Source: JACRBR01 sp964371355 (GTDB lineage Bacteria; Chloroflexota; Dehalococcoidia; DSTF01; JACRBR01). From it: a DNA stretch of 64,000 nucleotides. Shown piece by piece: positions 32,710 through 40,444 of this stretch. Below the pieces are notes generated by a model. That model ran no database searches. It saw only the letters and a program-made list of their open reading frames with translations, and was not told the DNA's origin. The translations under genes were made by a program, and so were the position numbers. The DNA is taken from positions 1-64,000 of the forward strand of contig CAYJMG010000005.1 in NCBI GenBank assembly GCA_964371355.1, read 5' to 3'. Position 1 is the stretch's first letter, and every line of letters starts with the position of its first letter.

Positions 32710-33754
32710 CGGACACCGTTTCCATGAACACGTCCTCCAGCCGCTGGCGCGCGGGCTCGCACGCGAAGAGCACGAAGTCCGAATCGACGAGAGCGCGTGG
32801 TAGCGCGCGCTTGGCCTTCTCGGCGTCCCGCACACTGACGACCCTCACGACGCGGCCGTCCGTCGGTCCGGCAGCGGTCTCGACCTGAGTGACCCAATCG
32901 AGCGACCGGAGCAGCGCGTCCAACCCCTCGGCCGGGGCCTCGACGGCGATCCGGAAGCTGTCGACCGACCCCGCCGTCATGTCCGCCATCGCGCCCTGCC
33001 GGACGATCCTGCCCTCCTTCATGATCGCGACGTGGTCGGCGACCCGTTCGACGTCGTCCAGAATGTGGGTGGAATAGAAGACGGCGATCCCGCGCTCGCG
33101 CAGGCTCCGGAGGATATCGAGCACGTCGCGCCGCCCGATCGGGTCCAGTGAGGAGGACGGTTCGTCGAGGATGACGAGACGGGGCTCGCCCATCAGCGCC
33201 TGCGCGATCCCGAGGCGCTGCCGCATGCCGGCGGAGTAGCCGCCGCACGAACGGTCCGCCGCCTTCTCGAGGTCCACCAATCGCAGGGCGTCGCGCACTC
33301 TGTCGGCCAGGGGCCGCTGCGCTCGCGGGTACAGGCGGCCGACGAACTCGAGCACCTCGCTCCCCGTCATCCACCGCGGGTAGGAGGGGTCCTGCGCCAG
33401 GTAACCCACCTCCATGCGGGCGGCGGCACTGAACCGCGCGACCTGCTGGCCGAAGATCGAGCAGTGGCCCGCCGTGGGGAGCGCCAGGCCGAGCAGGATC
33501 TTGATGGTCGTCGTCTTGCCAGAGCCGTTGGGGCCCAGAAAGCCGAAGATCGAGCCCGCCGGCATCGTCAGGTCGACGCCGTTGAGGGCCTGGACGCGCC
33601 CGTAGTGCTTGGTCAGGCCCTGACAGGCGATCGGGGCGCCGTCAGTGGTCCGCTCGGGTTGGCTCACAGCCGAAGAATGATCGGCATCGCCACTCTCGGT
33701 CAAGCGGGGCCCGGCGGCAGACTTGCCGCACGCGTCCGGCTGGCGGATGATCAC
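32696..33754 (-). CDS. ABC transporter ATP-binding protein (ABC-2 exporter)
   Basis: The ATPase has Walker A GPNGSGKTTT, signature YSAGMRQRLGIAQ, Walker B LVILDEPSSSLDP and a C-terminal regulatory extension (about 255-345) common in NatA/NosF-like exporters. The frame opens with GTG 33754 (352 residues), but domain similarity starts about 40 residues in. A GTG at 33667 is an alternative, and no ribosome site decides between them. It is partnered with the permease downstream and divergent from the cupin gene at 33785. Confidence 0.87.
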   Translation of the reverse strand: MIIRQPDACGKSAAGPRLTESGDADHSSAVSQPERTTDGAPIACQGLTKHYGRVQALNGVDLTMPAGSIFGFLGPNGSGKTTTIKILLGLALPTAGHCSIFGQQVARFSAAARMEVGYLAQDPSYPRWMTGSEVLEFVGRLYPRAQRPLADRVRDALRLVDLEKAADRSCGGYSAGMRQRLGIAQALMGEPRLVILDEPSSSLDPIGRRDVLDILRSLRERGIAVFYSTHILDDVERVADHVAIMKEGRIVRQGAMADMTAGSVDSFRIAVEAPAEGLDALLRSLDWVTQVETAAGPTDGRVVRVVSVRDAEKAKRALPRALVDSDFVLFACEPARQRLEDVFMETVSDAAS

Positions 33755-33784
33755 TCAAACAGCGAGGACGCGGCGGGAGAGAGC

Positions 33785-34219
33785 ATGATCGACAGAATTG
33801 GCACGGAGCCGGCGAAGAAGGTCATCACGAAGGACCACAGCGGCAAGGAGAACGGCTGGCTCCTCGAGCTGTTCAAGGACGGCGACAAGACGGTGTCATA
33901 CCTCACGGTGGCCTCGCCGGGCGCGTTCAAGGGATACCACCTGCATCGCGTCCGCGTGGCCCGCTACGTGTGCGTCCGCGGCCGGATGCGGATCATCCTC
34001 TACAGCGGAGGGCCGGACTGGAAGCGCGAGGAGCATATCCTGGAGGCCGCGAAGCCGAGTCGGCTCTTCATCCCGATCAACGTCGCGACGGGACTCGAGA
34101 ACATCGGCGACGAAGAGGGCTGGCTCATCAACTACCCCGACCCTCCGTACGACCCGAGCCTCAAGAACGAACAGGTGGAGTACACACAGGCGGAGCTGGA
34201 AGCCGGGGTGGTGAAGTGA
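33785..34219 (+). CDS. cupin-fold protein resembling sugar-nucleotide epimerases
   Basis: The 144-residue protein has a jelly-roll pattern: YLTVASPGAFKGYHLHRVRV, VCVRGRMRIILYSGGPDWKR and RLFIPINVATGLENIGDEEG, followed by INYPDPPYDPS. The last motif and the layout resemble dTDP-4-dehydrorhamnose 3,5-epimerase (RmlC) and related sugar epimerases, but no other dTDP-sugar genes are adjacent. The ATG at 33785 follows GGGAGAG. Its stop overlaps the next gene (GTGA), so the two are coupled. Confidence 0.7.
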   Translation: MIDRIGTEPAKKVITKDHSGKENGWLLELFKDGDKTVSYLTVASPGAFKGYHLHRVRVARYVCVRGRMRIILYSGGPDWKREEHILEAAKPSRLFIPINVATGLENIGDEEGWLINYPDPPYDPSLKNEQVEYTQAELEAGVVK

Positions 34220-35106
34220 CGGCCGCAGATGGATCGCAGGCGTCCCCGCCTGCGCGCGTGTCCGCGAAGGTGCGCGAACTCGCCCGGGCGCTGCAAGTCA
34301 TCAGCAACGCCCACAGCGGCTCCTGCACCTGGGCCCTCACGGATCTCACGACGGGCGAGCACATTGGGCAGGACGAGGAGGCCGTCATGCCCACGGCCTC
34401 TCTCATCAAGACGCCCATCCTCGTCACCCTGGAGCAGGCCGTGCACGACGGCAGGTTTCGCCTGGATGACCGCGTCAGCTACGAGGAGCGGCACCGCTCG
34501 CTCGGCTCTGGCGTGCTCTCGAAGATGTCGTTCGGTGTCGAGATGACCGTCCGAGACGCAGCGACGCTGATGATGATCATCAGTGACAACAGCGCCACGA
34601 ACATGTGCATCGACATGCTCGGCCTCGATGCGATCAACGGGCAGATGGAACGGCTCGGACTGACGAACACACGGATCTTCTGCCGCCTGGGCGACCGCTC
34701 CGTCGGACTCGACCCGCGCAAGATGAACGTCTCTTCAGCCGCCGACATGTGTGCGCTGTACGCCCTCATCGGCCGCCACGAGGCGGTCTCGGCCGAGGCG
34801 TCGGAGGACATGCTCCGCATCATGCGGCGCAGCGACTACCGCCACGAGCTCTCTCGAGAATTGCCGTGGAACGAGATGAACACGCTGCCGCCCGACCCTC
34901 GCACGGCCTGGGTGGCCGAGAAGGGCGGCGCCTTTCTCAACGGCGTCCGGACCGGCGGCGCCGTCATGCATGGCCCGTCGGGAGAGTTCGCGATGGCGGC
35001 GTTTTGCGAAGGCGGCAGCGGCTCCGGCGGCACTGGCCGCGAGTCCGAAGGCAACGTCACCCTAGGCGCCCTCGGCAAAGCCGCCTGGGATGCGCTTGCG
35101 GGCTAG
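34216..35106 (+). CDS. class A beta-lactamase-like serine hydrolase
   Basis: The 296-residue protein has the SxxK nucleophile motif SLIK at about 62-65, SDN at about 123-125 (IISDNSATN) and a KGG triad (VAEKGGAF) in place of KTG. These are the three active-site boxes of class A beta-lactamases. There is no signal peptide or lipobox, so a cytoplasmic hydrolase role is as likely as drug resistance. GTG 34216 overlaps the stop of the cupin gene by 4 bp. The TAG stop is part of the palindromic element 35103-35230. Confidence 0.85.
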   Translation: MTAADGSQASPPARVSAKVRELARALQVISNAHSGSCTWALTDLTTGEHIGQDEEAVMPTASLIKTPILVTLEQAVHDGRFRLDDRVSYEERHRSLGSGVLSKMSFGVEMTVRDAATLMMIISDNSATNMCIDMLGLDAINGQMERLGLTNTRIFCRLGDRSVGLDPRKMNVSSAADMCALYALIGRHEAVSAEASEDMLRIMRRSDYRHELSRELPWNEMNTLPPDPRTAWVAEKGGAFLNGVRTGGAVMHGPSGEFAMAAFCEGGSGSGGTGRESEGNVTLGALGKAAWDALAG

Positions 35107-35230
35107 CAAGGTGTTGAAGAAGGCGCTTCCTTCCCGCAGCGCGGGCTTTCAGCCCGCGCGTTCAGCTTCGTGATGGGAATTCGTCCGAGCAGGGCGGCCC
35201 TTGCCGGCCCCCTCTTCAAGACCCTGCTAG
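35103..35230. mobile_element. 128-bp MITE-like element with terminal inverted repeats and a central REP
   Basis: The 24-nt ends (35103-35126 and the complement of 35207-35230) match at about 20 positions and both begin CTAGCA. A REP palindrome sits inside at 35139-35159. The element exactly fills the gap between two convergent genes, and its CTAG ends supply both TAG stop codons. It encodes no protein. It could also serve as a bidirectional terminator. Confidence 0.6.
35139..35159. repeat. REP palindrome (family A)
   Basis: GCGCGGGCT-ttc-AGCCCGCGC, identical in stem and loop to the REP at 49542-49562, including the flanking CGCA on the left and GCG-type sequence on the right. Confidence 0.85.
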
Positions 35231-35994
35231 TACTCCACGATCCGCGGATCGCCCCCGGTTGTTGTGGGGTATGGAAGCTCGAACTCGTCGAGTGAGATGC
35301 CGCGTTTGATCTCGACCGCCTCCGTCGTGAAGTCGGTGTCATACCGTGCGGCCTCAATGCCATCTCGTGTGAAGCAGACGACGAAGGGCTCGCGGAAGTC
35401 CCAGTCTTGCTCGAGGCATGTGACGTCTTCATTGGCGATACGCCGTTCAGATAGTGTGAAGACCGGAGTCGGCGGTACGAAGTCCTCAATGCTGTGGATG
35501 GTCGTGTAAGTCGAATCGTAGGTTCGGTCCGCAGGAACATCTAATACGGCGACAATGCCATCGAGCAGTCTCGCGATCTGCGTCTTGTCCTGGTCTGTCG
35601 GAGTCGCTTCGTTCTCTTCGTCCAGATCTTCCTCTTCGTAGTTGAAGTACGGATCCGGATAACACAGCTCCTCAATGTCCTGGCCAGACTGGCAGTACCA
35701 ACCGCTGTCAGGCAGCGTGTACTGCGTCAACCGAATCCGCGAGTCACTTGAGGTTAGTCCGTCCTGCTTCCACCAACCCCCGGGCGCGGAACACCGCGTC
35801 CGCGGCGGATATGAACCTGAGTAGTCAGACGTGAAGACCTCGGTGACGCAGTAACTTGCCCCTGCCTCCCTCGCGGCAAAGATGGCGAACCAACGGCCAG
35901 CGCTTCGAGGATGATCGTCGGTGAGCAGCGAGAGCACGATGCCGACGCCGGTCGCCAGCGACAGCACGGTCACAGCGACTGCGAGGCGCATCAT
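35227..35994 (-). CDS. exported or membrane-anchored hypothetical protein
   Basis: The 255 residues begin with a hydrophobic helix (LAVAVTVLSLATGVGIVLSL), either a signal peptide or an anchor. A Cys-containing, Tyr/Asp-rich extracytoplasmic part follows (ASYCVTEVF, SGWYCQSGQDIEELCYPD, EDVTCLEQDW, FVVCFTRDG; at least six cysteines, likely disulfides) with an acidic EEEDLDEENE loop. No family is recognised. Start ATG 35994 overlaps the stop of the acyltransferase gene (ATGA), making it the last gene of the polysaccharide operon. G+C appears lower than in its neighbours, which may mean recent acquisition. Confidence 0.75.
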   Translation of the reverse strand: MMRLAVAVTVLSLATGVGIVLSLLTDDHPRSAGRWFAIFAAREAGASYCVTEVFTSDYSGSYPPRTRCSAPGGWWKQDGLTSSDSRIRLTQYTLPDSGWYCQSGQDIEELCYPDPYFNYEEEDLDEENEATPTDQDKTQIARLLDGIVAVLDVPADRTYDSTYTTIHSIEDFVPPTPVFTLSERRIANEDVTCLEQDWDFREPFVVCFTRDGIEAARYDTDFTTEAVEIKRGISLDEFELPYPTTTGGDPRIVEY

Positions 35995-36845
35995 CGAGCC
36001 AGAGCCTTCGATGCGGATGCCGCCAGTGCGGCGTCGATGCGGTCGATGGCCAGCGCGACCTGGGCGGAATCGCCGGCATCGGCCTCGGCGATAGCGTCGA
36101 GAAACGACAGGTCGTCGCGCACCTGGGTCCGCGCGGCCTGCAGGGCGGGCGAGGCGATCTCGAACGATCCCCTGAGCCCGTCCACGAGCGACCGCAGCGA
36201 CTGGCGGCGCAGTTTGTAGTCGACGATCGCCTGCCGCATGCCGGCGACCAGCGGTTCGTCGGTGCCATCGATGCTCTGCGGGGGCGCACCGGCTCCGACC
36301 ACGCGTGCGGGCGCGCCGACGACCGTCACGTTCGCGGGCACGTCGTCGATGACGACGGCGTTCGCGCCGATGCGGGCGTGGTCGCCAACGCGCACGGGCC
36401 CCAGGATCTTCGCGCCGGTCCCGATGTGCACCTCGTCGCCGATGGTCGGGCCGTCGGCGCTGAACCCGTAGCGCCGGCTGTTCGACAGGCCGATCGTTAC
36501 CCAGGGGTTGATCTGGCAGTGCTTGCCGATGCGCGTGCGCCCGTCGATGACGACGTGGCCGTGCGTCATCATCAGTCCGGCGCCGATCTCGACGGCGTTG
36601 CCGATCGACACGCCGAAGAGCGCGCGCGAGAGCACGTCGCAGGCCACGGGCAGCGCGGGCACGTGGGCGCGGCGCAGCCTCTGCTTCAGGCGGAACAGCA
36701 GGATCGCCAGCCACGACTCGGCAAAGGCGATGAAGAACCAGCGTCGGATGCGGGCGCCGCGGTTCGCCCACGCGGGCGATTCCGGGATCGCCGCGAACGA
36801 GAAGGGGACGTGCGCGTCGAAATCCTGGGTCAGGTCGCCCGGCAT
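35991..36845 (-). CDS. serine acetyltransferase-like hexapeptide-repeat acyltransferase
   Basis: The 284-residue protein has a left-handed beta-helix of hexapeptide repeats at about 95-180 (IGNAVEIGAGLMMTHGHVVI, then IGDEVHIGTGAKILG and VRVGDHARIGANAVVI). A helical C-terminal tail of about 90 residues follows that ordinary CysE proteins lack. In this neighbourhood (Wzm/Wzt exporter, methyltransferases) O-acetylation of a sugar is more likely than cysteine synthesis. The ATG at 36845 follows GAGGGA. It lies 8 bp downstream of the methyltransferase gene. Confidence 0.8.
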   Translation of the reverse strand: MPGDLTQDFDAHVPFSFAAIPESPAWANRGARIRRWFFIAFAESWLAILLFRLKQRLRRAHVPALPVACDVLSRALFGVSIGNAVEIGAGLMMTHGHVVIDGRTRIGKHCQINPWVTIGLSNSRRYGFSADGPTIGDEVHIGTGAKILGPVRVGDHARIGANAVVIDDVPANVTVVGAPARVVGAGAPPQSIDGTDEPLVAGMRQAIVDYKLRRQSLRSLVDGLRGSFEIASPALQAARTQVRDDLSFLDAIAEADAGDSAQVALAIDRIDAALAASASKALAR

Positions 36846-36853
36846 GGCGTCCC

Positions 36854-37651
36854 TCACGTCGATGCGCGCGGCCGCCGCCACACGGAGATGATCATGTCCG
36901 CCTGGGCGGGCCGGGTGCGGGCGTAGCGGTCGAGTCCGCGCAGCACGCGGTTGGCGGCGCCCTCCGGCAGGCGGCCGAGGATGCTTTTCCAGCCGAACAG
37001 CAGCCACAGGAGCGAGATGCCGGTGCAGCGGTCGAGCTCCAGCCAATCGCCGCCGAGGGAGCGGACGTAGGGCAGGTCACCCTTCACGTTGTGGTCCTCG
37101 GGCGTCTGCCAGTACCGGCGCCACGGCGGGCGCGGCCGGCCGAGCTTCCACTTCACGCGGTCGATCGTGCGGCCGAGCCTGCAGGAGACGCTCTCGAAGT
37201 TCGCCAGGGCGATCACGACGCGTCCGCCCGGCTTGATGACGCGCGCCGCCTCGCGCATGAAGGCGTGGCCGTCGACGAAGTGGTCGAGCGAGCCCTGGCA
37301 GATCACGCGGTCGAAGGTGTCGTTGGGAAACGGCAGGTCCTCGGCGATGCTGCGCACCATCAGCGCCTTGCTCTGCGGCTGGACCCAGCGCCCCAGCCCG
37401 ATCATCTCCATCGAGGCCTCGGCGCCGACCGAGTAGCAGCCGCGCTCGGCGATGCGCATCGAGACCTTGCCGGTGCCGCACGCGACGTCGAGCACCCGGC
37501 CCCCTCGTACTTCGGCGGCCAGGTCCACCATCGTGTCTTCGATGGCGGCGTAGATGTACTGCGAGTCGCGCCCGTCGCTCGCGATGAAGTCGTCGATCGA
37601 GTACGACAGGTCGAACTCTGGCGCCGCGGGCTGCTTGGTTTCGATGCTCAT
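36854..37651 (-). CDS. class I SAM-dependent methyltransferase
   Basis: The 265-residue enzyme has motif I VLDVACGTGKVSM (about 55-67), motif II around GAEASMEMIG, the post-I/III region FDRVICQGSLDHF and a VIKPGGRVVIALANFESVS strand typical of Methyltransf_11 proteins. It probably methylates a sugar, lipid or quinone-like acceptor. Its place between the acyltransferase and a second methyltransferase in a polysaccharide-export operon favours a glycan substrate (inference). Confidence 0.87.
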   Translation of the reverse strand: MSIETKQPAAPEFDLSYSIDDFIASDGRDSQYIYAAIEDTMVDLAAEVRGGRVLDVACGTGKVSMRIAERGCYSVGAEASMEMIGLGRWVQPQSKALMVRSIAEDLPFPNDTFDRVICQGSLDHFVDGHAFMREAARVIKPGGRVVIALANFESVSCRLGRTIDRVKWKLGRPRPPWRRYWQTPEDHNVKGDLPYVRSLGGDWLELDRCTGISLLWLLFGWKSILGRLPEGAANRVLRGLDRYARTRPAQADMIISVWRRPRAST

Positions 37652-37670
37652 CGCTCCATCGCCGGTCTGG

Positions 37671-38312
37671 TCAGGGGTGCTCGGAAGCTCCGTTGGTCGC
37701 GGTCGCTGACGCGACGTGCTCGGGCCGACGGCGTTCGGCTTGTTTCACCACGCCGAGCACCACTTCGAACTCCTCGAAGCCGCCGAACAGCGGCGCAAAC
37801 CAGCGCTCGAACCGGTACTGTGAACCGCGGCTTCCGTTCGCCAGCTTCTCGATGAGCTGCGCGAACGGCCCGCGGGCGAGCGCCAGCCCCGCATCACCGG
37901 CGCCACGGCCGGCCGCCACGCGCAGGCGCGCCCGCTCGACCGTGAAGGTCGTGGCGGAGTGCGCGTCCCACGGCTTGCTGCGCGGGTCATAGTAGTTGAA
38001 GGTGTTCAGCGTCAGCAGCGGCTTCGCCCGGGGATCCCGCGACGCGGCGATCGCCGACGAGGCGTGCGGGAGCCGCAGGTGGATCAGCGCCCCGGGCTTG
38101 CTGACGCGCCACAGCTCGTCCAGCGTGCCGGCGATGTCCGTCCTTCGGCCGATGGCGTCGTCGACGAACAGCTCGTCCACGCTCTCATCCCGAAATGGCA
38201 GGCGCGGGCTGCATTCGGAGATCATCGCGACGCCCGGAAGCGCCGCCGGCCCGATGCGGATGGCGCGGGCGGCGCGCTTCGCCCGTCCCGTGAAGTCCAG
38301 CCGTACCATCAT
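37671..38312 (-). CDS. methyltransferase-like protein (SAM methyltransferase fold, degenerate motif I)
   Basis: The 213 residues keep the late part of a SAM methyltransferase fold: LPFRDESVDELFVDDAIGR, LDELWRVSKPGALIHLRLPH, NYYDPRSKPWDAH. The N-terminus is short and lacks a clear GxGxG, so activity is uncertain. Similar proteins occur beside Wzt exporters. ATG 38312 overlaps the wzt-like stop (ATGA). Confidence 0.7.
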   Translation of the reverse strand: MMVRLDFTGRAKRAARAIRIGPAALPGVAMISECSPRLPFRDESVDELFVDDAIGRRTDIAGTLDELWRVSKPGALIHLRLPHASSAIAASRDPRAKPLLTLNTFNYYDPRSKPWDAHSATTFTVERARLRVAAGRGAGDAGLALARGPFAQLIEKLANGSRGSQYRFERWFAPLFGGFEEFEVVLGVVKQAERRRPEHVASATATNGASEHP

Positions 38313-39130
38313 GTCGCGACCGCCTGTGCCACCTTCAACCGCTGCTGCTCCTCGACGCGCAGCGCCAGCAGCGCTTCGACGCGCGCGAGGTAGCCGTGGA
38401 CCACCTGCTGCGGCGTGCCCTCGTCGGTGATCCGCCCCTGCTCCAGCAGCAGCGCCCGGTCGCAGAACTTGGGTACGCTCAGCATGTCGTGCGTCACCAA
38501 CACCAGCGTCACGCCCCGAGAGCGCAGGCCGTGGATGTGGTTCATGCACTTCTCCTGGAACTGGGCATCGCCCACGGCCAGTACCTCGTCGATGAGCAGG
38601 ATCTCCGGCAGCACGTGGACGGCGACGGAGAACCCCAGCCGGAAGTACATGCCCGACGAGTACGTCCGCATGGGCTGGTCGATGAATTGGCCCAGCTCCG
38701 AGAACTCGACGATGTCGGGCAGCACCTCGCGCGCCTCCGCCAGCGTCAGGCCCAGCAGCACCGCGTTCAGCAGCGCATTCTCGCGGCCGGTGATCTGCGG
38801 GTGAAACCCGGATCCCAGCTCCAGCAGCCCCACCACACGACCGTTCGTCGTGACTTTCCCGGAGGTCGGGGGCGTGATCCCGGCCATGATGCGCAGCGTC
38901 GTGCTCTTGCCGCTGCCGTTCGGGCCGACGATGCCGACGCTTTCGCCGCGCCGCACCCGCACGTTCACGCTGTCCAGCGCCACGAATGGCCTGCGCGCGT
39001 TCGAGAGAAACCGCGGCAGGTGCAGCAGCATCGACTTTACGTCTGACGCCTCTTTCTGGAGCGACAGCGAGTAGTGCTTCGACACGCCGTCGAACGCCAG
39101 CGCGATGTCGCCTCCGATGTCAGAGCGCAT
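38309..39130 (-). CDS. polysaccharide ABC exporter ATP-binding protein (Wzt/TagH-like)
   Basis: The 273-residue ATPase has Walker A GPNGSGKSTT, the signature YSSGMYFRLGFSVA and Walker B ILLIDEVLAVGD, which mark the Wzt/TagH/RfbE class. It lacks the long C-terminal carbohydrate-binding domain of some Wzt proteins; only about 30 residues follow the ATPase. It drives export of a surface glycan from the cytoplasm. ATG 39130 overlaps the permease stop by 11 bp. Confidence 0.9.
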   Translation of the reverse strand: MRSDIGGDIALAFDGVSKHYSLSLQKEASDVKSMLLHLPRFLSNARRPFVALDSVNVRVRRGESVGIVGPNGSGKSTTLRIMAGITPPTSGKVTTNGRVVGLLELGSGFHPQITGRENALLNAVLLGLTLAEAREVLPDIVEFSELGQFIDQPMRTYSSGMYFRLGFSVAVHVLPEILLIDEVLAVGDAQFQEKCMNHIHGLRSRGVTLVLVTHDMLSVPKFCDRALLLEQGRITDEGTPQQVVHGYLARVEALLALRVEEQQRLKVAQAVAT

Positions 39131-39893
39131 CCGCGAAGCCTCCCTGCATCTGCCGGAACGACAGCGATCCCAGGAGGGCGAACCCGGCGGCGAATGCGAG
39201 GGCGGGCAGCATCGACAGGCCCGGCACCTGGTTCGCAAGGAAGAGGTCGCGCCACCCCTCGACCAGCGACGCCAGCGGGTTCAGCGCCAGGATCCAGTCG
39301 TGGTACTTGTCGGGCACGATCGACAGCGGGTAGATCACCGGCGTCAGGTAGAACCAGATGAGTCCCACGAACACGTCGGTCAGGTGCTCCAGGTCGCGGA
39401 AGTACACGTCCAGCGACGCGATGAACAGCACGATGCCCATGATGAGCACGGCTTCGACGGCGATGAGGTACGGGATGCCGATGATCCAGGTCCAGTCGGG
39501 CGTGTAGCCGCTCACGGCCATCAGCACGATGAGCACGGGGATGGACAGCGCGAACTGTACGCCGTTGTTCAGCACCGTCGCGAACGGAAGCACGAATCGA
39601 GGGAAGTACACCTTCTTGATCAGCGCGCCGTTCGAAGTGAACGACCCGACGCAAAGCGTCAGCGACGTCTGGAACCAGGTCCACGGGAACAGGGCGGCCA
39701 GCAGCACCAGGCCGTAGTCCTCGACGTCGATCCGGATGAACTTGCTCAGCACGACGTACAGGACGGCGCCCTGCAGCAGCGGCCGGATCAACGACCAGAG
39801 GTAACCAAAGATCGTGTCCTGGTACCGGAGCTTGAGTTCACGGAACGTCAGGAGATAGAGCAGATCGTACGCCCTGCGGACCTGCCGGTTCAT
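39120..39893 (-). CDS. polysaccharide ABC exporter permease (Wzm/TagG-like)
   Basis: The 257-residue membrane protein has the Wzm topology: an amphipathic N-terminus (RAYDLLYLLTFRELKLRYQD), then six helices including FALSIPVLIVLMAVSGY and AVLIMGIVLFIASLDVYFRD, and the loop YLTPVIYPLSIVPDKYHDWI characteristic of O-antigen/teichoic-acid exporters. ATG 39893 is chosen where similarity begins. It heads an operon with wzt and methyltransferases. No glycosyltransferases are visible nearby. Confidence 0.88.
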   Translation of the reverse strand: MNRQVRRAYDLLYLLTFRELKLRYQDTIFGYLWSLIRPLLQGAVLYVVLSKFIRIDVEDYGLVLLAALFPWTWFQTSLTLCVGSFTSNGALIKKVYFPRFVLPFATVLNNGVQFALSIPVLIVLMAVSGYTPDWTWIIGIPYLIAVEAVLIMGIVLFIASLDVYFRDLEHLTDVFVGLIWFYLTPVIYPLSIVPDKYHDWILALNPLASLVEGWRDLFLANQVPGLSMLPALAFAAGFALLGSLSFRQMQGGFADAL

Positions 39894-40091
39894 AACCAAC
39901 GCGCTCGACCTCGGACCGCCCGGAAATGCGGCGCGGGCGCCCCCGCCCGCTCTCATGGCTTCCGCCAGTTCACCCGGCCGGTCTGCGGGCCAGCGTAACA
40001 CATCTGTTCGTGACGGTCGCCCGGCATCAGGCGATGGCGAAGGCCTCGGGCGACGGGCCCCGTGGTCGCCATCCGCGATCACGCCTGGGGC

Positions 40092-40382
40092 TCAGCAGGT
40101 CGCGGTCTCGACCACCTGCTCGCACGTCGAGACCTGCTTGACCTCCACCGTGCCGACCATCCCAAACGGCTTCACGTATTCGTCGACCTTCGCCTGTTCC
40201 GCTGCCTCCAGCACCATCATCAGGCGGTGCTCACCGGGGTGGACCACGTCGGAGTGGATCTTGATGCCGAACTGGTCGGCCGTCGGCTGGGTCACGTGCT
40301 TGCCCAACATCAGCATCATCTCGCGGTTCTTGGTGGGGCACGTCTCGGCGGTGTGCCTGTGTTCAACAAAGAAAAGCGGCAT
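40092..40382 (-). CDS. small alpha/beta-barrel-like protein of unknown function (DUF3303-like)
   Basis: The 96-residue protein MPLFFVEHRHTAETCP... has a strand-helix-strand pattern with HRLMMVLEAAEQAKVDEYV and GTVEVKQV, resembling dimeric ferredoxin-like folds such as DUF3303/DUF4242 proteins. Four cysteines or histidines near the termini could bind metal. AAGGAG precedes ATG 40382. The 198-bp gap before the wzm-like gene holds nothing recognisable. Family assignment is tentative. Confidence 0.65.
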   Translation of the reverse strand: MPLFFVEHRHTAETCPTKNREMMLMLGKHVTQPTADQFGIKIHSDVVHPGEHRLMMVLEAAEQAKVDEYVKPFGMVGTVEVKQVSTCEQVVETATC

Positions 40383-40444
40383 CTCTTTCTCCTTGGCCTT
40401 ATGTGCATCTACAGTCTGGCGGATTCAGGCAGCTCGACCAAGCG

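Noticed and set aside
34216..35106. Antibiotic-resistance beta-lactamase.
   Set aside because: The SxxK/SDN/KGG boxes fit the fold, but there is no signal peptide and no resistance context, so only the family is claimed.
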